5,685 nucleotides of DNA, from NCBI GenBank assembly GCA_003152555.1, contig PMAL01000142.1, positions 14,104 through 19,788 of the forward strand, read 5' to 3'. Positions 1 to 5,685 of the stretch are shown one piece after another (positions within the stretch are counted from its first letter, which is position 1; every line of letters begins with the position of its first letter). The position numbers and the translations under genes were made by a program. The DNA is from Acidimicrobiaceae bacterium. GTDB lineage: Bacteria > Actinomycetota > Acidimicrobiia > Acidimicrobiales > RAAP-2. Under the pieces are notes generated by a model, which was not told where the DNA came from, searched no databases, and saw only the letters and a list, made by a program, of their open reading frames with translations.

Positions 1-396
1 CAGCACTCGCTGGACGCAAAGGGTCGACTCATCCTCCCCGCAAAGTTTCGCAGCGAATACGAGCGCGGCGGTCACTTAAGCCCTAATAGCGACGGTTGTG
101 TGGCGCTCTGGACTCCGGGCGAATTTGCCCGTCAAGCTGATGAGCGTCTGCAACAGGCGCGCAGCGGTGGCGCTGACGAAGTTCGTATGGCCCGCTACTG
201 GGCGGCCAACTCCTTCGAAGCGGAGTTCGACAAGCAGGGCCGCTTCGCATTGCCCGCATCAATTCGCAACTACGGGCAACTCGACGGTGATGTCTTGATT
301 GTCGGATCGCTCGACCACATTGAGCTGTGGGACCCAACCATCTACGACGAGAAAGTGAACCCGGCAGAAGCGATTTTCAAACAGGGCAGTAATTAG
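1..396 (+). CDS. mraZ: MraZ, dcw cluster transcriptional regulator (5' partial)
   Basis: The first 131 visible codons, ending at TAG 394-396, encode most of MraZ, a DNA-binding protein that forms ring-shaped oligomers and usually regulates its own dcw operon. The family has two AbrB/SpoVT-like halves, each with a D-x-x-G-R motif, and both are visible. The first is HSLDAKGRLILPAKFR (window residues 2-17, DAKGR at 5-9). The second is FDKQGRFALPASIR (DKQGR at 77-81), followed by a typical LDHIELWDP stretch. The start codon is outside the window. Family members usually begin about 6-8 residues before this HSLDAKGR motif, so little is missing and the full protein would be near 138 residues, the usual size. 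An internal ATG at 100 would remove the whole first half and is not the true start. It is the first gene of the cluster here, and its own promoter and operator lie upstream, out of view. Confidence 0.95.
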   Translation, partial: QHSLDAKGRLILPAKFRSEYERGGHLSPNSDGCVALWTPGEFARQADERLQQARSGGADEVRMARYWAANSFEAEFDKQGRFALPASIRNYGQLDGDVLIVGSLDHIELWDPTIYDEKVNPAEAIFKQGSN

Positions 397-435
397 TGAT
401 GGGAGTGCAACAGAAGTGTCGGCCGCGGACCATGC

Positions 436-510
436 GCAGCCTGGCAATCGTCAAGACGCGAGAGGACCCCTCCTCCGCCCACTCTTGCGTCTTGACGATT
501 GAAAGGCTGC
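436..510 (+). promoter_or_regulatory. Long hairpin occluding the rsmH ribosome binding site
   Basis: A near-perfect inverted repeat lies in the 116-nt mraZ-rsmH gap. The core is a perfect 15-bp match, CAATCGTCAAGACGC (445-459) with GCGTCTTGACGATTG (487-501). It extends inward by one G-U and four Watson-Crick pairs (460-464 with 482-486) to a 17-nt loop (465-481). Beyond a two-base G/A mismatch (443-444 against 502-503), it extends outward by seven more pairs (GCAGCCT 436-442 with AGGCTGC 504-510). The right arm contains the rsmH Shine-Dalgarno (501-506) and ends 2 nt before the ATG at 513, so the folded RNA should hide the ribosome site. No T-run follows, so it is not a standard intrinsic terminator. 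The structure is seen in the sequence; a role in translation control, RNase III processing or attenuation is inference. It could also be a DNA operator or the remnant of a small inverted-repeat element. Confidence 0.7.
501..506 (+). promoter_or_regulatory. Shine-Dalgarno of rsmH (start-deciding)
   Basis: GAAAGG lies 6 nt before ATG 513, the start at which the protein matches the RsmH family N-terminus. The site falls across the G/A mismatches and outer pairs of the hairpin's right arm, so its accessibility depends on whether that stem is folded. Confidence 0.65.
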
Positions 511-512
511 AG

Positions 513-1454
513 ATGGCCCAGGACAACTACCACGTACCAGTGCTCGAAGATGAAATTGTCGAGCTGTTCGCCGGACAGAGCACCGGCGTACTTGTTGACG
601 CCACGTTGGGCGGCGGCGGTCACGCCGCCGCCATACTGCGGGTCGCTCCCCAACTGCGTTTGTTGGGCATCGACCGCGATCCCGACGCTCGAGTTGCAGC
701 CAGCGAGCAACTCGTCAACTTTGCCAGTCGAGTGCTCATCGTCGACGCGACGTTCGCTGACCTGGTCGCGGTGCTCGCGCGTCATGACGCGTTTGTCGCC
801 GGTGAGCCCGTGGTGGGTGTGCTCATGGACCTTGGCGTCTCATCGCACCAGCTCGACGAGTCCAGCCGGGGATTTTCCTTTCGAGTTGACGCTCCGCTTG
901 ATATGCGCATGGATCCCACCAAGGGTGAAACGGCGGCCCAACTGCTTTCGCGCATTGACCAGCATGAGTTCGTCCGACTCCTAAAGGCAAATGGTGAGAA
1001 TCGATTTGCCGGTTCCATCGCCAAATCGGTGTTGACCCGTCAGCCCCAAACGACCAGCGAGCTCACTGAAGCCGTCGAACGGGCCGTGCCCATGGCCGCT
1101 CGTCGTCGCGGACACGTGGCGACCCGTGTCTTCCAGGCACTGCGCATCGCGGTTAACGACGAAGAACAGCAATTGGTTAACGGACTAGAGGCCGCGATCG
1201 ACACCCTCGCCGTTGGCGGCGTGCTCGCCGTCATTTCGTACCACTCGGGTGAAGACCGTGTCGTGAAGTCGGTACTGCACGAAGCGGCGACCGGCGGCTG
1301 TCACTGCCCGGTGGAGTTGGGCTGCGTCTGCGGCGCGATAAAGCGCGTGCAGGTCGTGAAGCAAAGCGCGCGATTGGCCAGCGTGACCGAGATCGAGCGC
1401 AATCCTCGCTCCCGTTCCGCGCGGTTGCGAGTCGCTCGAAAGCTGGCGTCGTGA
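513..1454 (+). CDS. rsmH: 16S rRNA (cytosine(1402)-N(4))-methyltransferase RsmH
   Basis: RsmH (MraW) uses S-adenosylmethionine to methylate N4 of C1402 in the 16S rRNA decoding centre; it is cytoplasmic. From ATG 513 the protein has 313 residues, the usual family length. Visible motifs are HVPVL (7-11), SAM motif I DATLGGGGH (29-37), GIDRDPD with acidic D54, MDLGVSSHQLD (105-115), RGFSF and DAPLDMRMD, GENRFA, RVFQALRIAVNDE, SYHSGEDR (242-249), and a C-terminal Cys cluster (C263, C265, C271, C273) before GAIKRVQVVK. The SYHSGEDR motif has Gly where SFHSLEDR-type members have Leu. Start choice: in-frame GTG 396, ATG 399 and ATG 432 would add up to 39 residues that do not resemble the family, whereas ATG 513 has GAAAGG 6 nt upstream and puts HVPVL at the expected place. 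The stop overlaps the ftsL start (GTGA). Its RBS is inside a hairpin, which suggests control separate from mraZ. Confidence 0.96.
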   Translation: MAQDNYHVPVLEDEIVELFAGQSTGVLVDATLGGGGHAAAILRVAPQLRLLGIDRDPDARVAASEQLVNFASRVLIVDATFADLVAVLARHDAFVAGEPVVGVLMDLGVSSHQLDESSRGFSFRVDAPLDMRMDPTKGETAAQLLSRIDQHEFVRLLKANGENRFAGSIAKSVLTRQPQTTSELTEAVERAVPMAARRRGHVATRVFQALRIAVNDEEQQLVNGLEAAIDTLAVGGVLAVISYHSGEDRVVKSVLHEAATGGCHCPVELGCVCGAIKRVQVVKQSARLASVTEIERNPRSRSARLRVARKLAS

Positions 1455-1903
1455 GCGTCATAACATTTCCACGCCGGGTTGACGTTAAGCCCGCGCGCCG
1501 TGCGCCACGCCCCCCAGCCCAGCGCACGACCCGACCAGAGCGTGCGGCACATCGCCGTACGCGCGGTTCATTGTGGTTGGCGTCGCGCGCGGTTCGTCGT
1601 TCGTCGATCGTCGTCGTGGTCGCGCTCACCCTCACCATCGTTGGCAGCATGTACGACGCCAGTCGTCAGATCGAGATACATCAACTCCAGAGTCAGCTGC
1701 TCCAGGACCAGTCGAACTACGCCGAGCAAGTGGGCACATTGACCGTCATGTCCGCGCCGAGTCAGATCGCGACGAAGGCAGGCGCGCTGCATTTGGTTGA
1801 CCCGGTCTCAGTGACGCAAGTACCGTCCACGTCGCTTGATGTGCCCTTGCCACTACCGAAATTTTCTGGTTACGCACCGGCTACGTCAAGGACGATTCGG
1901 TGA
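1451..1903 (+). CDS. ftsL: FtsL-type septum formation protein (bitopic, coiled coil)
   Basis: This is a 150-residue single-pass membrane protein with the architecture and position of FtsL, the divisome protein that, with the FtsB/DivIC family, helps activate FtsWI septal synthesis. The N-terminal ~50 residues are rich in Arg and Pro and should be cytoplasmic. A hydrophobic segment follows at about 52-67 (SIVVVVALTLTIVGSM). After it comes a predicted extracytoplasmic helix (about 70-97) with repeated Leu/Ile and Gln spacing like a coiled coil. Then comes PSQIATKAGALHLVDP (103-118), which resembles the conserved FtsL/DivIC tail (helix, 'A..lGl..p'). The last 30 residues are Pro/Ser/Thr-rich and uncharacterised. 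GTG 1451 overlaps the rsmH stop by 4 nt, with a weak GAAAG at 1438-1442. FtsL sequences diverge strongly, so the call rests on topology and location between rsmH and ftsI. A generic septum-formation initiator label would also fit. Confidence 0.8.
   Translation: MSVITFPRRVDVKPARRAPRPPAQRTTRPERAAHRRTRGSLWLASRAVRRSSIVVVVALTLTIVGSMYDASRQIEIHQLQSQLLQDQSNYAEQVGTLTVMSAPSQIATKAGALHLVDPVSVTQVPSTSLDVPLPLPKFSGYAPATSRTIR
1888..1892 (+). promoter_or_regulatory. Shine-Dalgarno of ftsI
   Basis: AAGGA lies inside the end of ftsL, 7 nt before GTG 1900. It supports the GTG that overlaps the ftsL stop as the ftsI start, rather than later in-frame ATG codons at 1975 or 1987 that lie just before the membrane segment. 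Confidence 0.6.
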
Positions 1904-3741
1904 CGTCGCTACACACCACGATTCAACCCCACGTCCGTCCCCGAGCAAGCGCATCGCAGCGGTCGATCTCTTCCATGTCGCGCAGGATGAAGCTATTTCG
2001 TGCGGTATTCATCCTGGTTTTCCTCGCGCTGGGCACGCGGCTTTTTACATTGCAGATTAAGGACCACTCCGTCTACGCAAAAATGTCGGTGAATCAGGTT
2101 CGTGAACCTATGACAACGAGCGCACTGCGCGCCGGCATTTATGACCGCAACGGTGAAATTCTCGCCGTCTCGCGTCCGACGTCATTGGTGGTCGCTGATG
2201 ACTTCCAGATCACTAATCCGACAAAAGAGGCTGCCGCGATGAGTCCCATCGTCGGCGTGCCAGTTGGTCAGTTGACGGCCCTGCTGTCTGAGAAAAACGG
2301 CCACGTCATCATCAACAGCGCGCTCGATCTCTCCGACGGTCACAAGCTCTCCGTACTCGGTTTTCCCGGCGTTGTGGTCCAGAACTCTTCGGTGCGCAGT
2401 TATCCCAACGGTTCCCTGGCAACCTCGGTGCTCGGTGGCACCAATGCGGCCGGCGCGGGCTCAGCCGGGTTGGAGTACGAGTACCAAAAGCTCTTGGCCG
2501 GCCAAAAGGGCATTACCCGTGAATTCGTCTCCTCGGGCGGCGTCAATCTGCCGAGCTCGCACAGCACCGTCATCCGCAAGGCCAAGCCCGGCGTGGGTCT
2601 CGAACTGACCCTTGACACATCGCTGCAGTTTGTCACCGAGCGCGACCTGGCTCGCCAGTTGGCGGCCACGGGCGGACTCACCGGCGTGGCGGTCGTGATG
2701 GACGTGAAGACCGGAGAAATCTTGGCGGACGCGTCGCTGGTTAACACCAAGACGAGCGCCGGTGTGCTGGGACCAATTTCCGCGTGGGGAAAATCAGTGG
2801 GCGAGCCGGGCATCGAGCAGAGCGTCAACAACCTGGCATTCACGCAGAATTACGAGCCCGGTTCCGTGTTCAAGGTCGTCACGTTTTCGGCGGCCCTACA
2901 GGCCGGACTGATCACGCCAACGACCGAAGTCACGGTGCCAAACTCCGTGGTCGTGGGTGGGCGTTACTTCCACGATGCGGAGAATCACGGCCTCGAACAC
3001 CTAAGCGCCACACAGGTTTTGGCCGAGTCGTCCAATATTGGCACCTACGAAATTGGCTTGCGGGTGGGGGAGCACGGACTCCTGTCCCAGGTTCAGCGAC
3101 TAGGTTTCGGTCAGATGACCGCGGTCAATTTTCCCGGTGAGTCGCAGGGCCTCCTAGTTGATACTTCAAACTGGTACACCAGCGACGAGGTAGCCCTGCC
3201 TATCGGACAGGTCGACGCCATCCCACCAATCGAGGTTCTTGACGCCTACAACTCAATCGCCAATGACGGCGTCTTCGTTGAGCCCAAGCTGGTGCGCGGT
3301 TACGTCTACGCCAACGGCACCGTCAAGGCCACGCCCAAGAGCGCCACGCACGAAGTCATTTCACCGTCCGTCGACCAGACCATGAACAACATGCTCCAGC
3401 AGGTGGTGCTCGACGGTACCGGCACCAACGCCATAATTCCCGGCTACAGCGTTGCGGGAAAGACCGGCACGGCGTCTATGCCCTATCCCGGGCGCGACGA
3501 ACTCTTGACTGGCGACTACAACGCCAGCTTCGTTGGTTTCGCGCCCGCGAATGCGCCGGTGCTGTCGATGATTGTGGTCATTGAACGGCCCCAGACCACC
3601 ATCTACGGCGGATCGGCGGCCGCGCCCGTCTTCCAAGAAGTGATGTCCTACGCGTTGCACCACTACAACATTCCCTCGAACGGCACGATGCAGAAGCCTC
3701 TCAAGGGCGCGGGGGCCAACATCGCATCGGACGTGACGTGA
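1900..3741 (+). CDS. ftsI: Septal peptidoglycan D,D-transpeptidase FtsI/PBP3 (class B PBP)
   Basis: This is a 613-residue monofunctional class B penicillin-binding protein that cross-links septal peptidoglycan with FtsW on the outer face of the membrane. Order of parts: a basic cytoplasmic tail (1-32), one membrane anchor (about 33-51), the RAGIYDRNGEILA motif (77-89) of the PBP dimerisation/pedestal region, GLEYEYQKLLAG (from 190), the LTLDTSLQ linker, and the transpeptidase domain. All three active-site motifs are intact: SVFK with nucleophile S322 and K325, SSN at 377-379, and KTG at 521-523 in VAGKTGTA. The C-terminal IYGGSAAAPVFQEVMSYAL block is typical of actinobacterial FtsI. No PASTA repeats follow, which separates it from sporulation-type or PASTA-bearing PBPs. 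Start GTG 1900 overlaps the ftsL stop and has AAGGA 7 nt upstream; starts at 1975 or 1987 would only shorten the tail. Location in the dcw cluster next to ftsL and murE supports the division role over elongation PBP2. Confidence 0.95.
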   Translation: MTSLHTTIQPHVRPRASASQRSISSMSRRMKLFRAVFILVFLALGTRLFTLQIKDHSVYAKMSVNQVREPMTTSALRAGIYDRNGEILAVSRPTSLVVADDFQITNPTKEAAAMSPIVGVPVGQLTALLSEKNGHVIINSALDLSDGHKLSVLGFPGVVVQNSSVRSYPNGSLATSVLGGTNAAGAGSAGLEYEYQKLLAGQKGITREFVSSGGVNLPSSHSTVIRKAKPGVGLELTLDTSLQFVTERDLARQLAATGGLTGVAVVMDVKTGEILADASLVNTKTSAGVLGPISAWGKSVGEPGIEQSVNNLAFTQNYEPGSVFKVVTFSAALQAGLITPTTEVTVPNSVVVGGRYFHDAENHGLEHLSATQVLAESSNIGTYEIGLRVGEHGLLSQVQRLGFGQMTAVNFPGESQGLLVDTSNWYTSDEVALPIGQVDAIPPIEVLDAYNSIANDGVFVEPKLVRGYVYANGTVKATPKSATHEVISPSVDQTMNNMLQQVVLDGTGTNAIIPGYSVAGKTGTASMPYPGRDELLTGDYNASFVGFAPANAPVLSMIVVIERPQTTIYGGSAAAPVFQEVMSYALHHYNIPSNGTMQKPLKGAGANIASDVT

Positions 3742-5150
3742 TGCAGCTGGGCGACGTGCTCGACGATTGCAGTCTGGACGTGCAGACGAGCAGCATTGAA
3801 ATTGAGCACGTCGAGATCGATTCACGTCGATGCGTGCCCGGCACGCTCTTCTTCGCTCTGGACGGCGAAGCGACCAACGGTACGAAGTTTGGGGCCGACG
3901 CAGTCGCGAGGGGAGCGGTCGCGGTCGTGGCGAGTGAAGAGTTGCGTTTGTCAGTGCCGGTCGTGGTGGTGCCGAAATCGCAGTTGCTTGCCCTCGTGGC
4001 CCACGCGGCCGCGAGCGTCATGGGACATCCCGAAGCACAAGTCGAGATGGTGGGGGTCACGGGCACCAACGGCAAGACCACGGTGACGGCGCTCGTGAGT
4101 GCGCTCGCGGCGGCGCTGGGATGGAACGGCGCCAACATTGGGACCCTGACCAACGAACGGACTACACCGCCGGCGCCGGAGCTATTTCGAACCCTGCGTC
4201 AACTGGTCGACCGATTTGACGCGTCGAAGGAACGCTCGGTCGTCGCCTTGGAAGTGTCCAGTCACGCGCTCGTCCAGCAGCGCGTTGAAGGACTGCGCTT
4301 CAGTGTGGTTGCCTTTACCAATCTCAGCCACGACCACCTCGACTACCACGGTTCGATGGACGAATACTTCGCCGCGAAGGCGCAATTGTTCACTCCCGAA
4401 CACGCGCAGTGCGCGGTCATCTGGTGTGACGACGTCTACGGTGAAAAGTTGGCCTCGTCGATCACACTGGGTGTGCGCGAGGTTCGACGCGCCGACGCCA
4501 CCGATGTGATGAGAACCCTGCACGGCACGACGTTCTTTTGGCGCCGTCACGTCATCAACACCCCATTGGTGGGCGACTTCAATGTCGATAACGCGCTGAT
4601 GGCCATGACAATTCTGAGTGCGCTGGGTGCCAATGACGCGGCAATCGCCAGGGCGATGTCGGACGTGCACAACGTACGCGGACGATTCGAGGTCGTGAGC
4701 CGCGATGACGTGACTGTCATCGTGGACTACGCCCATACGCCTGACGGACTGCAAAGGGTGTTGGCTGACGTACGCGCCTTGGCGCCCGACGCGCGGATCG
4801 TGACGGTCTTTGGCTGCGGTGGGGACCGAGACCGAACGAAGCGTCCCGAGATGGGGTTGGTCGCCTCAACATGGTCCGACTTCACCATCGTGACGTCGGA
4901 TAATCCGCGGTCCGAGGCGCCCGAGGACATTATCGACGCCGTCATGTCAGGAGTCGTGCCCGGCGCCACGGTCGCTCGAATTGTGGACCGACGCGAAGCT
5001 ATTGCCCGGGCGTTTCAGTACGCCCAACGCGGCGACGTCATCGTGCTCGCAGGCAAGGGCCACGAAACGACCCAGACGATCGGTGATGAAACCATCTCCT
5101 TCGACGATCGTGAGGTTGCGATGGAGATGTTGCGGAGAGCCTCGTGTTGA
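3741..5150 (+). CDS. murE: UDP-MurNAc-L-Ala-D-Glu: meso-DAP ligase MurE
   Basis: MurE is the cytoplasmic ATP-dependent ligase that adds the third stem-peptide residue to UDP-MurNAc-L-Ala-D-Glu. From ATG 3741 it has 469 residues, close to the usual length. The N-terminal UDP-binding domain includes EIDSRRCVPGTLFFALDG. The central ATPase domain has the P-loop GTNGKTT (108-114, K112), the EVSSHAL motif, the NLSHDHLDYHG motif and a candidate carbamylated lysine K213 in YFAAKAQLF. The C-terminal domain has VRGRFEV, VDYAHTPDGL, FGCGGDRDRTKRPEM, DNPR (387-390) and GKGHE (438-442). DNPR with GKGHE is the signature of enzymes using meso-diaminopimelate; lysine-adding enzymes differ at the Arg. In-frame GTG 3738 and ATG 3741 are adjacent and both touch the ftsI stop (TGA 3739-3741), so either may be used; the difference is one residue. 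Only a weak CGGA (3728-3731) precedes them, so coupling to ftsI translation is likely. Confidence 0.96.
   Translation: MQLGDVLDDCSLDVQTSSIEIEHVEIDSRRCVPGTLFFALDGEATNGTKFGADAVARGAVAVVASEELRLSVPVVVVPKSQLLALVAHAAASVMGHPEAQVEMVGVTGTNGKTTVTALVSALAAALGWNGANIGTLTNERTTPPAPELFRTLRQLVDRFDASKERSVVALEVSSHALVQQRVEGLRFSVVAFTNLSHDHLDYHGSMDEYFAAKAQLFTPEHAQCAVIWCDDVYGEKLASSITLGVREVRRADATDVMRTLHGTTFFWRRHVINTPLVGDFNVDNALMAMTILSALGANDAAIARAMSDVHNVRGRFEVVSRDDVTVIVDYAHTPDGLQRVLADVRALAPDARIVTVFGCGGDRDRTKRPEMGLVASTWSDFTIVTSDNPRSEAPEDIIDAVMSGVVPGATVARIVDRREAIARAFQYAQRGDVIVLAGKGHETTQTIGDETISFDDREVAMEMLRRASC
5134..5138 (+). promoter_or_regulatory. Shine-Dalgarno of mraY
   Basis: GGAGA lies in the last codons of murE, 5 nt before GTG 5144 and 8 nt before TTG 5147. 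It is 17 nt from ATG 5156, too far for good use. It therefore favours an overlapping GTG or TTG start over the first ATG. Confidence 0.55.
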
Positions 5151-5685
5151 GTCTGATGGAATCGGGCGGGGTGGGCTTTCTCTTCGCGCTCTTTGTCACG
5201 CCCATCTGGATCCGCTTTTTACGGGCGCGCTCCCTGGGCCAACTGATTCATGAGGACGTTCCGTCCTCTCACCTCGCCAAGGCGGGTACGCCCACGATGG
5301 GCGGCGTCATTATTGTTTGCTCGGCGGTGCTCGGCTACCTGATGGGCCACGTTGGTACGTCGATTGTCTTCACTCGCGCTGGCGTGCTCGCCCTGTGCGT
5401 GACGGTCGCGTCCGGACTGCTCGGTTTCTGCGACGACTATGTCGCGATTAGAAACGCCCGCAACCTCGGTCTCAACAAGGCGGCGAAGTTCATCGGGCTG
5501 CTCGCGATTGCGGCGATCTTCGCCATGCTCGCCGTCTACTGGGTACGCACGTCGACGAACCTCTCCTTCACCCGTCTCTCACTTCCCGGATGGAACTTGA
5601 CCGGCGTGGGTTGGATCCTGCTCGCTGTCCTGGTCATTGTGGCGTCGTCTAACGCCGTCAACTTGACCGACGGCCTCGACGGCCT
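5144..5685 (+). CDS. mraY: Phospho-MurNAc-pentapeptide-transferase MraY (3' partial)
   Basis: MraY is the integral membrane enzyme that transfers phospho-MurNAc-pentapeptide from UDP to undecaprenyl phosphate, forming lipid I. About 180 codons are visible, roughly half the usual length; the rest is beyond the window. Motifs with GTG 5144 as residue 1: HLAKAGTPTMGG (43-54), the Mg-binding aspartate pair D97-D98 in GFCDDY, RNLGLNKAAKF, and NAVNLTDGLDGL at the window edge, with the catalytic-region D176. Likely membrane helices are near 9-27, 54-72, 79-96, 117-135 and 152-169. Start choices are GTG 5144, TTG 5147 (TTGA overlap with the murE stop) and ATG 5156. I prefer GTG 5144 because GGAGA is 5 nt upstream and the N-terminus then has the length expected of short actinobacterial MraY; TTG is nearly as good. 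It follows murE with no murF between them, which is unusual gene order for this cluster. Confidence 0.93.
   Translation, partial: MLSLMESGGVGFLFALFVTPIWIRFLRARSLGQLIHEDVPSSHLAKAGTPTMGGVIIVCSAVLGYLMGHVGTSIVFTRAGVLALCVTVASGLLGFCDDYVAIRNARNLGLNKAAKFIGLLAIAAIFAMLAVYWVRTSTNLSFTRLSLPGWNLTGVGWILLAVLVIVASSNAVNLTDGLDG

Noticed and set aside
436..512. Hairpin as an intrinsic terminator of mraZ
   Set aside because: The stem is strong, but no T-tract follows; the rsmH start codon comes directly after it.
492..520. TTGACG as a possible -35 box before rsmH
   Set aside because: There is no acceptable -10 sequence 16-18 nt downstream, the word is part of the hairpin arm, and transcription would start inside rsmH.
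609..632. Perfect 10-bp stem with GTCA loop inside rsmH
   Set aside because: It is made by Gly GGC and Ala GCC codons on either side of His in the SAM motif (GGGGHAAA), so protein sequence plus codon bias explains it.
393..785. Minus-strand open frame of 130 codons opposite rsmH, and similar long antisense frames across ftsI and murE
   Set aside because: They mirror the codon bias of well-supported + strand genes, carry low-complexity Arg/His/Val-rich products and match no family I recognise.
1603..1626. GTC/GTG-rich run in ftsL as a simple repeat
   Set aside because: It encodes the Val-rich start of the membrane helix and needs no other explanation.
2494..2505. 12-bp palindrome TTGGCCGGCCAA
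   Set aside because: It lies within ftsI coding sequence, has no partner copy, and is plausible by chance in GC-rich DNA.
4981..5253. Open frame across the murE/mraY junction in frame +1
   Set aside because: It is a shadow of both genes: MurE and MraY motifs are continuous in their own frames on each side, with no sign of a frameshift or extra gene.

Overview
This window is a stretch of the division and cell wall (dcw) cluster of a fairly GC-rich bacterium. All genes are on the + strand, in the order mraZ (5' end cut off), rsmH/mraW, an ftsL-type gene, ftsI (division transpeptidase), murE, and mraY (3' end cut off). The protein sequences look actinobacterial. The signs are GTG-rich starts, a short Arg/Pro-rich FtsL, a PBP without PASTA repeats, and the KAGTPTMGG form of MraY. 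My best guess is a deep actinobacterial lineage such as Acidimicrobiia, but I cannot prove that without a search. MurE carries the DNPR motif, so the peptidoglycan is predicted to contain meso-diaminopimelate.

Layout: 1-396 is the last 131 codons of mraZ. 397-512 is the only intergenic gap, and it contains a long, nearly perfect hairpin (436-510) that ends 2 nt before the rsmH ATG and includes the rsmH Shine-Dalgarno. 513-1454 is rsmH. From there each gene overlaps the next by a few bases: rsmH/ftsL at 1451-1454, ftsL/ftsI at 1900-1903, ftsI/murE at 3738-3741, murE/mraY at about 5144-5150. This implies one polycistronic message with translational coupling. No intrinsic terminator, tRNA, rRNA, mobile element or CRISPR is visible.

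The genes form one pathway. MraZ is the cluster's DNA-binding regulator. RsmH methylates 16S rRNA in the decoding centre. FtsL and FtsI belong to the septal divisome. MurE adds the third residue of the stem peptide, and MraY transfers the finished UDP-MurNAc-pentapeptide to the lipid carrier to make lipid I. murF, which usually lies between murE and mraY, is not there.

I see no undescribed multi-gene system. The part most worth a second look is the mraZ-rsmH spacer. It has the RBS-occluding hairpin, a reading frame that stays open through the hairpin from the mraZ stop codon to rsmH, and a loop that happens to carry anti-SD-like and 16S-decoding-site-like words.
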